A program made the position numbers and the translations under genes. A stretch of DNA of 64,000 nucleotides from Dugong dugon. Its lineage: Eukaryota; Chordata; Mammalia; Sirenia; Dugongidae. How positions within the stretch are numbered: position 1 is the first letter of the stretch; the number at the start of each line of letters is the position of its first letter. Location of the stretch: NCBI GenBank assembly GCA_030035585.1, contig CM057476.1, positions 20,878,501 through 20,942,500 of the forward strand, read 5' to 3'. The notes below the pieces were generated by a model, which was given only the letters and a program-made list of their open reading frames with translations, was not told the DNA's origin and did no database searches. Shown in pieces: positions 1 to 10,354 of this stretch.

Positions 1-384
1 CTCACTACATCCACGTTCGGTGCCACTTTTCCCATCACCAAAAATAACAATTTTTTACAATCTAAAGCATACTTTCCTCCCTCCCCCTATCTGGCCACCG
101 ATGAACATTGGTCTCTCTCTATATATCTGTTCTTGTCGTCTTGTAAAAGAGGGACTGTACAATATTTGTTCTTGTATGCTTGATTTATTTCACTTAGTGT
201 TATGCTTGCCAGGTCCATCCATGTTACAGTGTTTCACGGGCTCAGCATTGTCCATTATGGTTGCATGGTGTTCCATTGTATGTATGTACCACAATTTGCT
301 TGTCTGTTCATCTGTTGACAGGCACTTCAGTTGTTTCTATTTATTTGCTGTTGTAAGTAAAGCAGCAGTGAACATTAAAAATAA
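1..384 (-). mobile_element. L1 LINE fragment, end of ORF2 and 3' UTR (antisense)
   Basis: The minus strand carries degraded text typical of the L1 ORF2 C-terminus. On the + strand it reads as the familiar TCCATCCATGTTACAG ... TTCATCTGTTGACAGG ... order found in antisense L1 ends. Stops are frequent. The element continues left of the window. Confidence 0.7.
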
Positions 385-483
385 GAAGAATTGGTAGATT
401 AGCAAAACACTGTAAACACAGTCAAAAGACAACTGACAAATTGGAAGAAAATGTTTGTAACATATATCACAGGTAAAGGGCTT

Positions 484-686
484 ATGTTGTTGTGTGCCAT
501 CGAGTCGATTCCAATATATAGTGACCCTACATGACAGACTAGAACTGCCCCGTAAGGGTTTCCTAGGCTGTAATCCTTATGGGAGCAGATTGCCAGGTCT
601 TTTCTCCCACACAGCCACTGGTGGGGTCCAACCGCCAACCTTTAAGTTAGCAGCCGAGCACTTAACCTTTGGATCATGAGGGCTCC
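484..686 (-). mobile_element. AfroSINE (antisense) with target-site duplication
   Basis: Reads TGTTGTTGTGTGCCATCGAG ... ending ATCATGAGGGCTCC. This is the reverse complement of the Afrotherian SINE, whose sense start is GGAGCCCTGGTGGC. It is flanked by TAAAGGGCTT (474-483) and TAAAGGGCCT (687-696), a 9/10 target-site duplication inside L1. Confidence 0.9.
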
Positions 687-1160
687 TAAAGGGCCTGTAT
701 CTCTACTACGTAAAGAACCCTTGAATTGAGGAGTAAAGGAACAAAACCAAATAGAAAAATGAGGAAAAGACTTGAATAGATAATTTACTGTGTATGTATG
801 TATGCATGTATAACTATTGCCCTTAAACATGAAAAGATGATTATCGTCACTCATAATTAGAGAAATGCAAATTTAAACAACCTGAGATACCACTTTTTAC
901 TCATCACAGTATTGAAAATGAAAAAGTTTGACAACGCATATGGTTAGCAAGGCTGTGAGGAGACAGGCATTCTTACACATTGCTGGTGGAAATGCAAACT
1001 GATAAACCCTTCTGAAGAGGAATTTGGCAACACCTAACAAAACTATATAGTACCTGACTTACTGACCCAGCACTCCCATTTCTAGGAATCTACCCTGGAG
1101 ATATATCGCCAACAGTATGGAAAATACATAGACACCAGGTTATTCTTTGCATCATGTTTG

Positions 1161-1370
1161 TGTTGTTGTTGGTAGCTGCCTTCAAGTCGATTCTGACTCA
1201 TGGTTACCCCAAGTATGCTGAATAGAGCTCCTCTGTAGGATTTTCAAGGCTGTGACCTTTTGGAAGCAGGTTGCCAGGGCTAACTTCAGCGGTGTCTCTG
1301 GGTGAGTTTGAACCACCAGCCTTTTGGTTAGTAGTCCAGCACTTAACCATCTGCTCCACCCAGGGACTCC
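1161..1370 (-). mobile_element. AfroSINE (antisense)
   Basis: Starts TGTTGTTGTTGGTAGCTGCC and ends CACCCAGGGACTCC, full-length reverse complement of the Afrotherian tRNA-RTE SINE. Imperfect flanks (ATCATGTTT and ATCACATTT) are a plausible aged duplication. Confidence 0.88.
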
Positions 1371-1494
1371 TATCACATTTATAATCGCAAAATACTGAAA
1401 GCAACCTAAGTGTCCATGCATAGGAGACAGGTTGAACAAATTATATGTTGTCACTCTACATTCATACAGTGAAGTACTCTGCAACTGTAATGAA

Positions 1495-2085
1495 CAGTGA
1501 TGACTCTTACTGGTTTTCAGGGTGTCAGGGGTTGCCAAGACCACCTCCAGGTTTGATGATTTGCTAGGAAGACTGACAGGACGCAGCATGTAGTCTTACT
1601 CAGCTAAGATGCACAGTGAAAAGATATCCTTTATAGAGAAAGTATACAAAGCAAAATCAATAAAGGGAAAAGATGCATGGGGTGAATTGAGGAGGAAACC
1701 AGGCACAAGCTTCCAAGAATCCTGTCCTTGTGTAGTCACACACAATCCTACAGCAATGAATTATGACAACATGTGTAAACTGTTGTCAACCAGGGAAACT
1801 TGTTAGAGACTCAGCACCTACCGTTTCTTTTGGACGGCTAGTCACATAGGTACTCTCTGCTTAGCATATACCAGAATTCCAGACTTGTAGAAGGAAAGCA
1901 CGTGTTCAGCATAAGCCAGATTGTACAGACAGTCTAGGCACAGTGAGCCACTCATCCTTAGGGAGGAAATGGTAGGAATCCTCCCAAAATCCAAGTTCCC
2001 AGACACCAGCCAAGGGCCATCCTTGCAAGCTGGCTTTGTAAAGGATAAGAGCCTCAGGCCTGCTGTGTTAACCCTTTTTTGCATA
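1495..2085. mobile_element. LTR-like insertion inside L1 (unclassified)
   Basis: The L1 text breaks off after AACTGTAATGAACAG and resumes at about 2086 with CCAGGATATCCTGTTAAGTG, which normally follows it closely in old L1 3' ends. The 590 bp between begins TGATGACTCTTACTGG and contains CCAGGTTTGATGATTTGCTA, wording I associate with ERV-type LTRs in reverse. The family is not recognised. Open frames here are short and not gene-like. Confidence 0.45.
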
Positions 2086-2500
2086 CCAGGATATCCTGTT
2101 AAGTGAAAAACGCAAAGTGCAAAGGAAAATCTATAATATCCTCCCTTTCATTTAAGAAAGAAGGGGAAATAAGCAAGTATACAAGTACTTGCTCACTTGT
2201 ACAAAACTCACCCACATGCATACATAAGAAGGATAAAGCAGTAGCTAATGAGATTGGTTACTTATAGGGAGTGTGTGGGAGCAGGGTAGAAAGAATGGGG
2301 GAAAAGGACCAGAATAGAAGGATGAGGGTAGAAGGAGAGACACTTCTGAGTGTACCTTTTTGTATAGTTCTGACATCAAGAACCATGTTGATTTCTCACA
2401 TACTGGAAAAATAACTAGACAACCAGGTAATGGAGATAACCCAAAATTGAATATAAAGTACAACAAATGAATCTAACTGTATTACAAATGAATAATAAAA
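2086..2500 (+). mobile_element. Old L1 3' UTR continuation (sense)
   Basis: Resumes with GATATCCTGTTAAGTGAAAA, then an A/G-rich tract and ACCTTTTTGTATAGTTCTGA, a layout typical of the ORF2 tail and 3' UTR of old mammalian L1 families. It fades into A-rich sequence near 2500. Confidence 0.6.
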
Positions 2501-2991
2501 CCACAATGAGAAAGAAAATTAATCTAACATTGGGAAACAGTATTTTGACTATCTGCTACAAGATTAAAGACAAAAAGAACTGTGTACAAATATTCTACTT
2601 TAGTTAGTAAATATGTTTTTCACAGGGTGGCTTAGCAATTCCTAAACTGCTTTATGGGAATTCTAGGACTGAGCAAATGATAAATATAATATGGATAATG
2701 AAAGCCAAGTTTCTCACTGTCAAAGATAGAAATTACACATAGGAGGTGGAGCATGGAATGGACCTTGTAGTATTGCATTGGAATTGGAGGTATCAGTATA
2801 ACTTAAGAGTTTTTAATACATACAGATTTAGAAATACATGCTTGGTTGAAATGGGGCCCAGAAGCAGTGATACCCCATGGCAGTGAGCACACCTGGTGCC
2901 CAGGTATTCGTTTCTAATAAAATGGAACTAAGGCTCCTTGAAGAAATGGCTGCTTACAAGGCTGGGATAGGGAGAAATACAAGGTGAGCCT
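2501..2991. other. Sequence without recognised gene, left flank of the MaLR provirus
   Basis: AT-rich non-coding sequence with no exon-like signal. It may be the 5' continuation of the old L1 3' UTR seen at 7791-8630 on the other side of the provirus, but I could not prove continuity. Confidence 0.35.
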
Positions 2992-3124
2992 TGTTAATGG
3001 ATTGAATCATGTCCCCAAAAAATATGTATTGTAAATCCTAATCCCTATACCTGAGGCTGTGATCCCATTTGGGAATTTAGTTTTCTTTGTTATGTCAATG
3101 AGACCATATCAGTGTAGGGTGTGT

Positions 3125-5003
3125 ATTTTGTTTTGTTTTTTAATTGTGCTTTAAGTGAAAGTTTACAGTTCAAATTAGTTTCTCATACAAAAATTTTTAC
3201 ACACATTGTCATGTGACCCTAGTTGCTCTCCTTGTACTGTGACAGCACACTCCTCAATTCCACTCCAGATTTCCTGTGTCCATTCAGCCAGCTCCTGACC
3301 CTCTCTGCCTTCTCATCTCACCTCTGGACAGGAGCTGCCCATTTAGTCTCGTGTATCTACTTGAGCTAAGAAAGAAGCACACTCTTCACGAGTATCGTTT
3401 TATGTCCCATAGTGCAGTCTAATATTTGTCTGAAGAGTTGGCCTCAGGAATGGTTTTAGTTTTGGGCTAACAGAGAGTCTGGGGGCCATGTCTTCCAGGG
3501 TCCCTCAGTCTCAGTCAAACCATTAAGTCTGGTCTTTTTACTAGAATTTGAGTTCTGCACCCCACTTTTCTCCTGTTCTGTCAGGGACTCTCTGTTGTGT
3601 TCCCTGTCAGGCAGGTCATTGGTGGTAGCCAGGCACCATCTAGTTCTGGTCTCAGGCTGATGGATTCTCTGGTTTATGTGGCCCTTTCTGTCTCTTGGGC
3701 TAATACTTCCCTTGTGTCTTTGGTGTTATTCATTCTCCTTTGCTCCATGTAGGTTGGGACCAATTGATGCATCTTAGATGGCCGCTCGCTAGCTTTTAAG
3801 ACCCCATATGCCACTTACCAAAGTGGGATGCAGAACATTTTCTTAATAAACTTTGTTATGTCAGTTGACCTAGATGTCCCTTGAAACTATGGTCCCTAGA
3901 CTCCCGCCACAGCTACTCTGTCCCTTGAAGTCTTCGGTTGTATTCAGGAAACTTCTTAGTTTTTGGTTTAGTCCAACTGTACTGACTGCCCCTGTGTTGT
4001 ATATTGTCCTTGCCTTCACCTAAGGTAATTCCTGTCTATTATCTAGTAAGTGAATACCCCTCTCCGTCCCTCTCCACCCTTGTAACCATCAAAGAATGTT
4101 TTGTTCTGTGTTTAAACCTTTTCTTGAGTTCTTATAATAGTGGTTTTATACAGTATTTGTTGTTTTGTGACTGACTAAATTCACTCAGCATAACGCGTTC
4201 CAGATTCATCCATGTTATGAGGTGTTTCAGGGATTCATCGTTATTCTTTATCATTGCGTAGTATTCCGTTGTGTGAATATACCATGATTTGTTCATCCAT
4301 TCGTCCATTGATGGGCATCTAAGTTGTTTCCATCTTTTTGCTATCGTCAACAGTGCTACAGTGAACATGGGTGGGCATATATCTATTTGTGTGACGGCTC
4401 TTATTTTTCTAGGATGTATTCGAAGGAGCAGGATTGCTGGATCGTATGGTACTTCCATTTCTAGCTTTCTAAGGAAGCACCAAATCGATTTCCAAAGTGG
4501 TTGTACTATTTTACATTTTCACTGACAGTATATAAGTGTTGCAGTCTCTCTACAACCTCTCCAATGTTTATTATTTTGTGTTTTTTGGATTAATGCTAGC
4601 CTTGTTGGAGTGAGATGGTATCTCATTGTAGTTTTGATTTGCCTTTCTCTAATGGCTAATGATCATGAGCATTTCCTCATGTGTCTGTCAGCTGCCTGAT
4701 GTCTTCTTTGGTGAAGTGCCGGTTCATATCCTTTGTTCATTTTTTAATTGGGTCATTTGTCTTTTTGTTGTTGAGGTTTTGCAGTATCTTGTAGATTTTT
4801 AGAGATTAGACCCTGATTGGATCTGTTGTAGCCAAAATTTTTTCCCAGTCTGTCTTTTTACTCTTTTGGTGAAGTCTTTTGATGAGCATAAGTGTTTGAT
4901 TTTTGGGAGCTCCCAGTTATCTAGTTTCTCGTCTGGTGTTTGTACATTGTTACTTATGCTTTGTATTCTGTTTATGCCATATATTAGGGCTCCTAGCATT
5001 GTC
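3125..5003 (-). mobile_element. 5'-truncated L1 (antisense) inside the 5' LTR, 12-bp duplication
   Basis: Begins after a T-rich run (antisense poly-A), followed by the elephant-type L1 3' UTR and then the ORF2 C-terminus at 4132-4458 on the minus strand (VPYDPAI, IAKRWKQ, MDEWMNKSWYIHTTEYYAMI). Exact 12-bp target duplications TGTAGGGTGTGT lie at 3113-3124 and 5004-5015. Several stops and frameshifts make it inactive. Confidence 0.9.
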
Positions 5004-5483
5004 TGTAGGGTGTGTTTTAAGGCAATCAGATTTGAGATATAAAACGAGCAGATTGGGCACAAAAGCAAGGAAGCACAGATGAGGGAATGTAGATGCCATG
5101 CCACATGAAGATCACCAAGGAACCGAGGAACAGAAGCTGTGAAAAGATAAGGACCTTCCCCCAGAACCGACAGAGAAAACCTTCCCCTAGAGCCAGTGCC
5201 CTGAATTTGAACTTCTAGCCTCCTAAACTGTGAGAAAATAAAATTGTGTTCATTATAAAGCCACTTACTTGTGATATTTCTGTTGTAGGAGCACTAGATA
5301 ACTAAGAATTTTGTACTGAGAGTGGGGTGATGCTCTAAATACCTAAAATGTGGAAGTGGTTTTGGAATTAGGTAATGGGTAGAATCTGGAGAAAGTTTGA
5401 TGTGCTTAATAGTAAGGTCCTAGTTTTCCTCAATGAGACTATTGGTAAGAATTATGGACATTAAGAGTGATTCTGATGCGGGC

Positions 5484-5937
5484 TGTTATGGATTGAATTG
5501 TGTCCTCCCAAAATGTGTGTCAACTTGGCTAGGCCATAATTCCCAGTATTGTGTGATTGTCCTCCATTTTGTGATCTAATTATCCTATGTGTTATAAATC
5601 TTGCCCTTTATAATGTCAGTGAGGCAGGACACAATCTACAGGATTAGATTGTATCTTGAGTGAATCTCTTTTGAGATATAAAAAAGAGAAGTGAGCAGAG
5701 AGGAGAGGGACCTCCTACTACCAAGAAAGAAGAGCCGGGAGTGGAGTGCATCCTATGAACCTGGGATTCCTGTGCTGAGAAACTCCTAGGCCCAGGTTAG
5801 ATGATGATGCCAAGAGCTTCCCCCAGAGCCGACAGAGAAAGCCTTCCCCTGTAGCTAGCATCCTGAATTCGGACTTCTAACCTCCTAGACTGTGAGAGAA
5901 TAAATTTCTGTTACAGCAGCACTAGATAGCTAAGACA
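5484..5937 (+). mobile_element. Solo LTR (MaLR-like) nested in the provirus interior
   Basis: Starts TGTTATGGATTGAATTGTGT and ends AGATAGCTAAGACA, with AATAAATTTCTGTTACAG near the 3' end as a probable poly-A signal. It belongs to the subtype containing CAACTTGGCTAGGCC, also seen at 12665 and 16332. Flanks CGGGC and AGGGC match in 4 of 5 bases, as expected for a 5-bp ERVL-type duplication. Confidence 0.8.
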
Positions 5938-7790
5938 AGGGCTTTGGAAGAATTGAGAGCCTCTGTTACCATGAACAGAATGTTGTTAGAAATGTGGATG
6001 TTAAATGTACTTCTGATCAGGCTTTAAAAGGAAATGGTGAACATGTGATTGGACACGAGGTAAGGTGATGCTTTTTATGCAGTGGCAAAGAATTTACTTC
6101 TCTGAATTACGTTCAAATGTTTTGTGTAAGGTAGAACTTGTAAGTGATAAACTTGGATATTTGGTTGAGGAGATTTCTAAGCAAGATCTTAAAGGAGTAG
6201 TGTTGTTTCTCCTTGCTGCTTAAAGTAAAATACAGGAAGAAAGAGATAGATTAAAAAATGAACTATGTAAAATGAAATCCAAACTTAAAGACTTGGAAAA
6301 TCCTGTTGTACAAACTGAGGAAACATGTCATGGAAGAACTTTCACCAAAGGTGTGGCTACTCAAACTTTTGTTTAAGAGTTTTGTTCTGTTAAGCCTGTG
6401 ATTGATGGATCCATTCAACCACTAAAGCAGAAACGGACAGGGACAGTACAAAATGAAGGAAAGCTGTCTGCCTCCTGGAATTTTACGGACAGAAAACAAA
6501 CCAATGGAGCAACTTGGTTGCAAGCATGTGTTGTCCCCCAGGAAAAGGAAGGCACCATCCAGGGAACAGTTCAGAGATCAGCAGAACTATTGGAGGTACC
6601 ATAGTGGGCAGGGCTGCCTCCACAGGTTTCATATAGTTAGATCTTCACCACCTCGGTTTTGGAGTGTGAGACTGCCTTTCAGGTGGGCCAAGAGGATGGG
6701 ATCATTGCCCAAAGTGGAGAAGGGGGAGGCCGCCATGCCCAAGAGCCAGGAGAATGGGGCCACTGCCCAGTGGTAAGGGGGCAGGACCACCATGCCCAAG
6801 GACCAGGAGAACAGAGCTGCCTAGGGGCCAGAGAGGTGGGGATGCCATTCAGATGGCCTTAGGAGAAGAGGACTACCCAAAGCTGAGGGAGCAGAATTGC
6901 TGTCCCAGTGGGACTGACACCCAGGGCCAAGGAACCTCCTCCCAGAACCTGGAGACCTTGACCAACACTCAGAATCTGGAGGGTGGGGCTGTTGCCTAGA
7001 GGTCCTGAAGAACAGAGCATTATTTTCAAGGCTTGAGCGCTAATGTAGTTTGTTCTGCTAGGTTTTGCACTTGCTTGGTGCTCTTTATCCCTTCTTTCCT
7101 TCCAATTTTTCCCATTTGTCATGGACATGTCTACCTTGTGTCTGTTCCACCATTGTATCTTGGAAGCAGATAACTTGTACTCTAGGTCTTGCAGGTTCAC
7201 AGATGAAAAGGTATGTTGCCCCAGGTTGAAACACACCCAAAGTCTAACCTGTACTTGATTTAGATGATCCACAAGATGAGATTTTAGATTTAGAGTTGAT
7301 GCTGTAATGGGGTATAATTGGTGGGGTAATGGAATGGAATGAATGTTTTGCAAGCTGGAAGGATGTGAATTTTTAGAGGCCAAAGGGTGGAATGTTATGA
7401 ATTGAATTGTGTCCCCCCACAAAAAAAGCGTTGTGAATCCTAACCCCTATACCTGTGAATGTAACCCCATTTGGTAATTGAATTTTTTTTGTTGTGTTAA
7501 TGCGACAATCAGCGTAGGGTGTGTTTTAAGCCAATCACTTTTGAAATATGAAAGGATCAGATTAAGCACAGAAGCAAGGAGGCACAGATGGGGGAATATA
7601 AATGTCATGCCACATGAAGATTAGCAAGAGAACAGAAGCTGAAAAGAAACAAGGACCTTCCCAGAGCCTTCCCTAGAGCTGGTACCCTGAATTTGGACCT
7701 AGCCTTTAAAGTGTGAGAAAATAAATTTCCATTCATTAAAGCCACCCACTTGTGGTATTTCTGTTATAACGGCACTAAGAAACTAAGACA

Positions 7791-8630
7791 CACCCAGAAC
7801 AATGTGTGGTGACAGATAGGAAGTGCCAAAAAAAGAAAAAAGGTTATGGGACCATGTCAAAAGGACACAGGAGCCAACTTGAAGGGGCGCCCAATGAGAA
7901 AGTCTGGGATGAATTGAACTTAAAACAGGTGTCCACAAGTCCATGCTGATATAAGTAAAAAATTGAATGAATAAATTGAGAAAAGAAAGGTTGTATAGAA
8001 TCCTAATGAATACATATAGGATTATATTTTAATTAATAAATTATTAAATTAATAAAAATGAATGGTGGGAATATGAAAAACTTAGCAACCAACAGTTAAA
8101 ATACTTTTGAACAAAGTCATCAGTGGGTGTTAAAACTAGTGGCTACTAAGTATAAATGAGAAACAAATATTTACATAGTCTCAGAGTATCTTCCCACAAG
8201 ATTCTTATTAATTACAAAAATTAACTTATTAATTAAAAATAATACTTTAACAGGAGAGACCCCAGTTGAACCAAGTGACCCCACTTCACCTCCCCAGAAA
8301 TGAGGTATTCCAACACCATGAGCCTCTTGATAGGATGTACCAAGAAGAACCAAGATCGCTTCTGCACCTTTCCTGCCCTAGAAGTGCATAAACAGAATCT
8401 TATCAAGAGGGAACATCAGACAAACCCAAACGGAGGGACAGTCTCTTCAAAAGTATTAAGGACTTGAAAGATGAAGGCTAAGGAACTGTTTAAAGGAGAT
8501 TAAGGAGACATGGTGGCTATGCATTCCAGGAGCCTGGATTGGATCCTGGCCAAACAAAAGGATACTCTGGGGCAAATGACAAAATTTTAATAAGGTCTGC
8601 ACATTATTTAATAATATATTAGTGTTAATT
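7791..8630 (+). mobile_element. Old L1 3' UTR (sense), left part; host of the inverted RTE
   Basis: Contains wording typical of old mammalian L1 3' ends: GTTAAAACTAGTGGCTACTA, TTGGATCCTGGCC, AATAAGGTCTGCACATTATT. The antisense of the same text occurs at 18155-19690. It breaks at GTGTTAATTTC and resumes at 12441 with GGTATTGATAATTGTATTGT, the expected continuation. Confidence 0.65.
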
Positions 8631-10354
8631 TCAGTGCATCAAATCTGTTTTTGAGATGGTCTCTAAATTCAGGTGGGATATACTCAAGGTTGTACTTAGG
8701 CTCTCATGAACTTGTTTTAATTTTCTTCAGCTTCAACTTGAACTTGCATATAAGTAACTGATGGTCTCTTCTACAGTCGGCCCCTGGCCTTGTTCTGACT
8801 GATGATATCGAGCTTCTTCATTGTCTCTTTCCATAGATATAGTTGATTTGATTCCTGTGTATTCCATCTGGTGAGGTCTACATGTATAGTTGCCGTTTAT
8901 GTTGTTGAAAAAGGTATTAGCAATGAATAAGTCATTAATCTTGCAAAATTCTATCATGCAGCCTGACAGGGAACACAACAGAGAGTCCTTGATGGAGCAG
9001 GAGAAAAGTGGAGCATAGAACTCAAATTCTAGTAAAAAGACCAGACTTAATGGTCTGAATTAGACTGAAGGAACCCCAGAAAGCATGGCCCCTGGACTCT
9101 CTGTCAACCCAGAACTAAAACCATTCCTGAGGCCAACTCTTCAGACAAAGATTACACCTGACTGTAGGACATAAGATGATACTCATGAAGAGTGTGCTTC
9201 TTAGCTCAAGTAGATACATGAGACTAAATGGGCAGCTCCTGTCTGAAGATGAAATGAGAAGGCAAAGAGGGCCAGGAGCTGGTTGAATGGACATAGGAAA
9301 TCAGGGGTAGAAAGGAGGAGTGTGCTATCACAGTATAGGCAGAGCAGTTAGGGTCACGTAACAATGTATATATGAATTTTTGTGTGAGAGACTAACTTGA
9401 ATTGCAAACTTTCACTTAAAGTACAATAAAATAAAAAATTTAAAAAAAAGAGAAATTCTATCATGCAATCTCCGGCATTGTTTCTGTCACCAAGGCCATA
9501 TTTTCCAACGACTGTTCCTTCTTCTTTGTTTCCACCTTTCGCGTTCCAATCACCAATAATTATCAGTGTATCTTGATTGGGTATTTGATCAATTTCAGAC
9601 TGCAGAAGTTGGTAAAAATCTTCAATTTCTTCATCTTTGGCCTTAGCGGTTGGTGAGTAAATTTGAATAATAGTCATATTAACTGATCTTCCTTGTAGAC
9701 ATATGCATATTATCCTATCACTGACAGCAGTGTACTTCAGGATAGATCTTGAAATGTTCTTTTTGATGACGAATGCAACGCCATACCTCTTCAAGTTGTC
9801 ATTCCTGGCACAGTAGACCATATGATTGTCAGATTCAGAATGGCCAATACCAGTCCATTTCAGCTCACTGATGCCTAGGATATCAATGTTTATGCATTCC
9901 ATTTCATTTTTGTTGATTTCCAATTTTCTTAGATTCATACTTCGTACGTTCCACTTTCCGATTATTAGTGGATGTTTGCAATTGTTTCTTCTCATTTTGA
10001 GTTGTGCTACATCAGCAAATGAAGGTCCTGAAAGCTTGGCTCCACTCACATCATTAAGGTTGACCCTACTTTGAGGAGGCAGCTCTTCCTCGGTTGTATT
10101 TTGAGTGTCTTAGAACCTGAGTCTCATCTTCCAGCACTATATCAGACAGTGTTCTGCTGCTATTCATAAGGTTTTCACTGGCCAATTTTTTCTAAAATAG
10201 ATAACCAGCTCCTTCTTCCCAGTTTCTGTTAGTCTGGATGCTCCACTGAAACCTGTTCATCATGGCTGACCTTGCTGGCATTTGAAATACCAGAGGCGTA
10301 GCTTCGAGCATCACAGCAACATGCAAGCCACCAAAGTATGACAGACGAGTGACA
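8631..10354 (-). mobile_element. RTE LINE, inverted 5' arm (5' UTR plus endonuclease region)
   Basis: The minus strand carries an RTE (elephant RTE1-like) from its 5' end at 10354 through the apurinic-endonuclease domain. At 9354-10049 the translation shows WNVRSMNL, NIDILGISELKWTG and LIIIGDWNAKGGNKEEGTVV, the EN motifs, and at 8733-8978 a C-terminal EN continuation. A 492-bp L1 (8961-9452) interrupts it. Stops and indels make it inactive. Its right end abuts a + strand RTE arm head-to-head, the pattern of a 5' inversion made by twin priming. Confidence 0.88.
8961..9452 (+). mobile_element. Young L1 3' UTR insertion, 15-bp target duplication
   Basis: A 5'-truncated L1 copy consisting only of 3' UTR, ending in an A-rich tail. 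AAATTCTATCATGCA is repeated exactly at 8946-8960 and 9453-9467. It inserted in the opposite orientation into the RTE endonuclease region, so it postdates that RTE. Confidence 0.92.

Larger units (their letters stand above)
385..1494 (+). mobile_element. Old L1 ORF2 C-terminal fragment (sense), split by two SINEs
   Basis: Decayed ORF2 text: TTAGAGAAATGCAAATTTAA, then the GAGATACCACTTTTTACTCA block, then CACATTGCTGGTGGAAATGC and TTTCTAGGAATCTACCC. AfroSINEs at 484-686 and 1161-1370 interrupt it. The same L1 appears to resume after an LTR-like insert near 2086. Confidence 0.7.
2992..7790 (+). mobile_element. MaLR/ERVL-type LTR provirus (degenerate) with two nested insertions
   Basis: Two related LTRs in the same orientation flank about 1.6 kb of degenerate internal sequence. 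The 5' LTR is 2992-3124 plus 5016-5308 and the 3' LTR is 7393-7790. Both start TGTTA(A/T)G(G/A)ATTGAAT and end in GCACTA(G/A)ATAACTAAG or a close variant. The first internal bases (TTGTACTGAGAGTGGGG, 5310-5326) resemble a decayed tRNA-Leu primer-binding site. A purine tract AAAGGGTGGAA precedes the 3' LTR. Internal sequence lacks an intact gag, pol or env, as usual for MaLR elements. An L1 (3125-5003) splits the 5' LTR and a solo LTR (5484-5937) splits the interior. No clear host duplication remains. Confidence 0.75.

Noticed and set aside
6398..7422. Overlapping GC-rich ORFs as a gene
   Set aside because: They lie in the degenerate interior of the MaLR-type provirus, on both strands, without splice or start context.
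9354..10049. The 231-residue endonuclease ORF as a host gene
   Set aside because: It is the RTE endonuclease domain, truncated by an L1 insertion, with no splice context.
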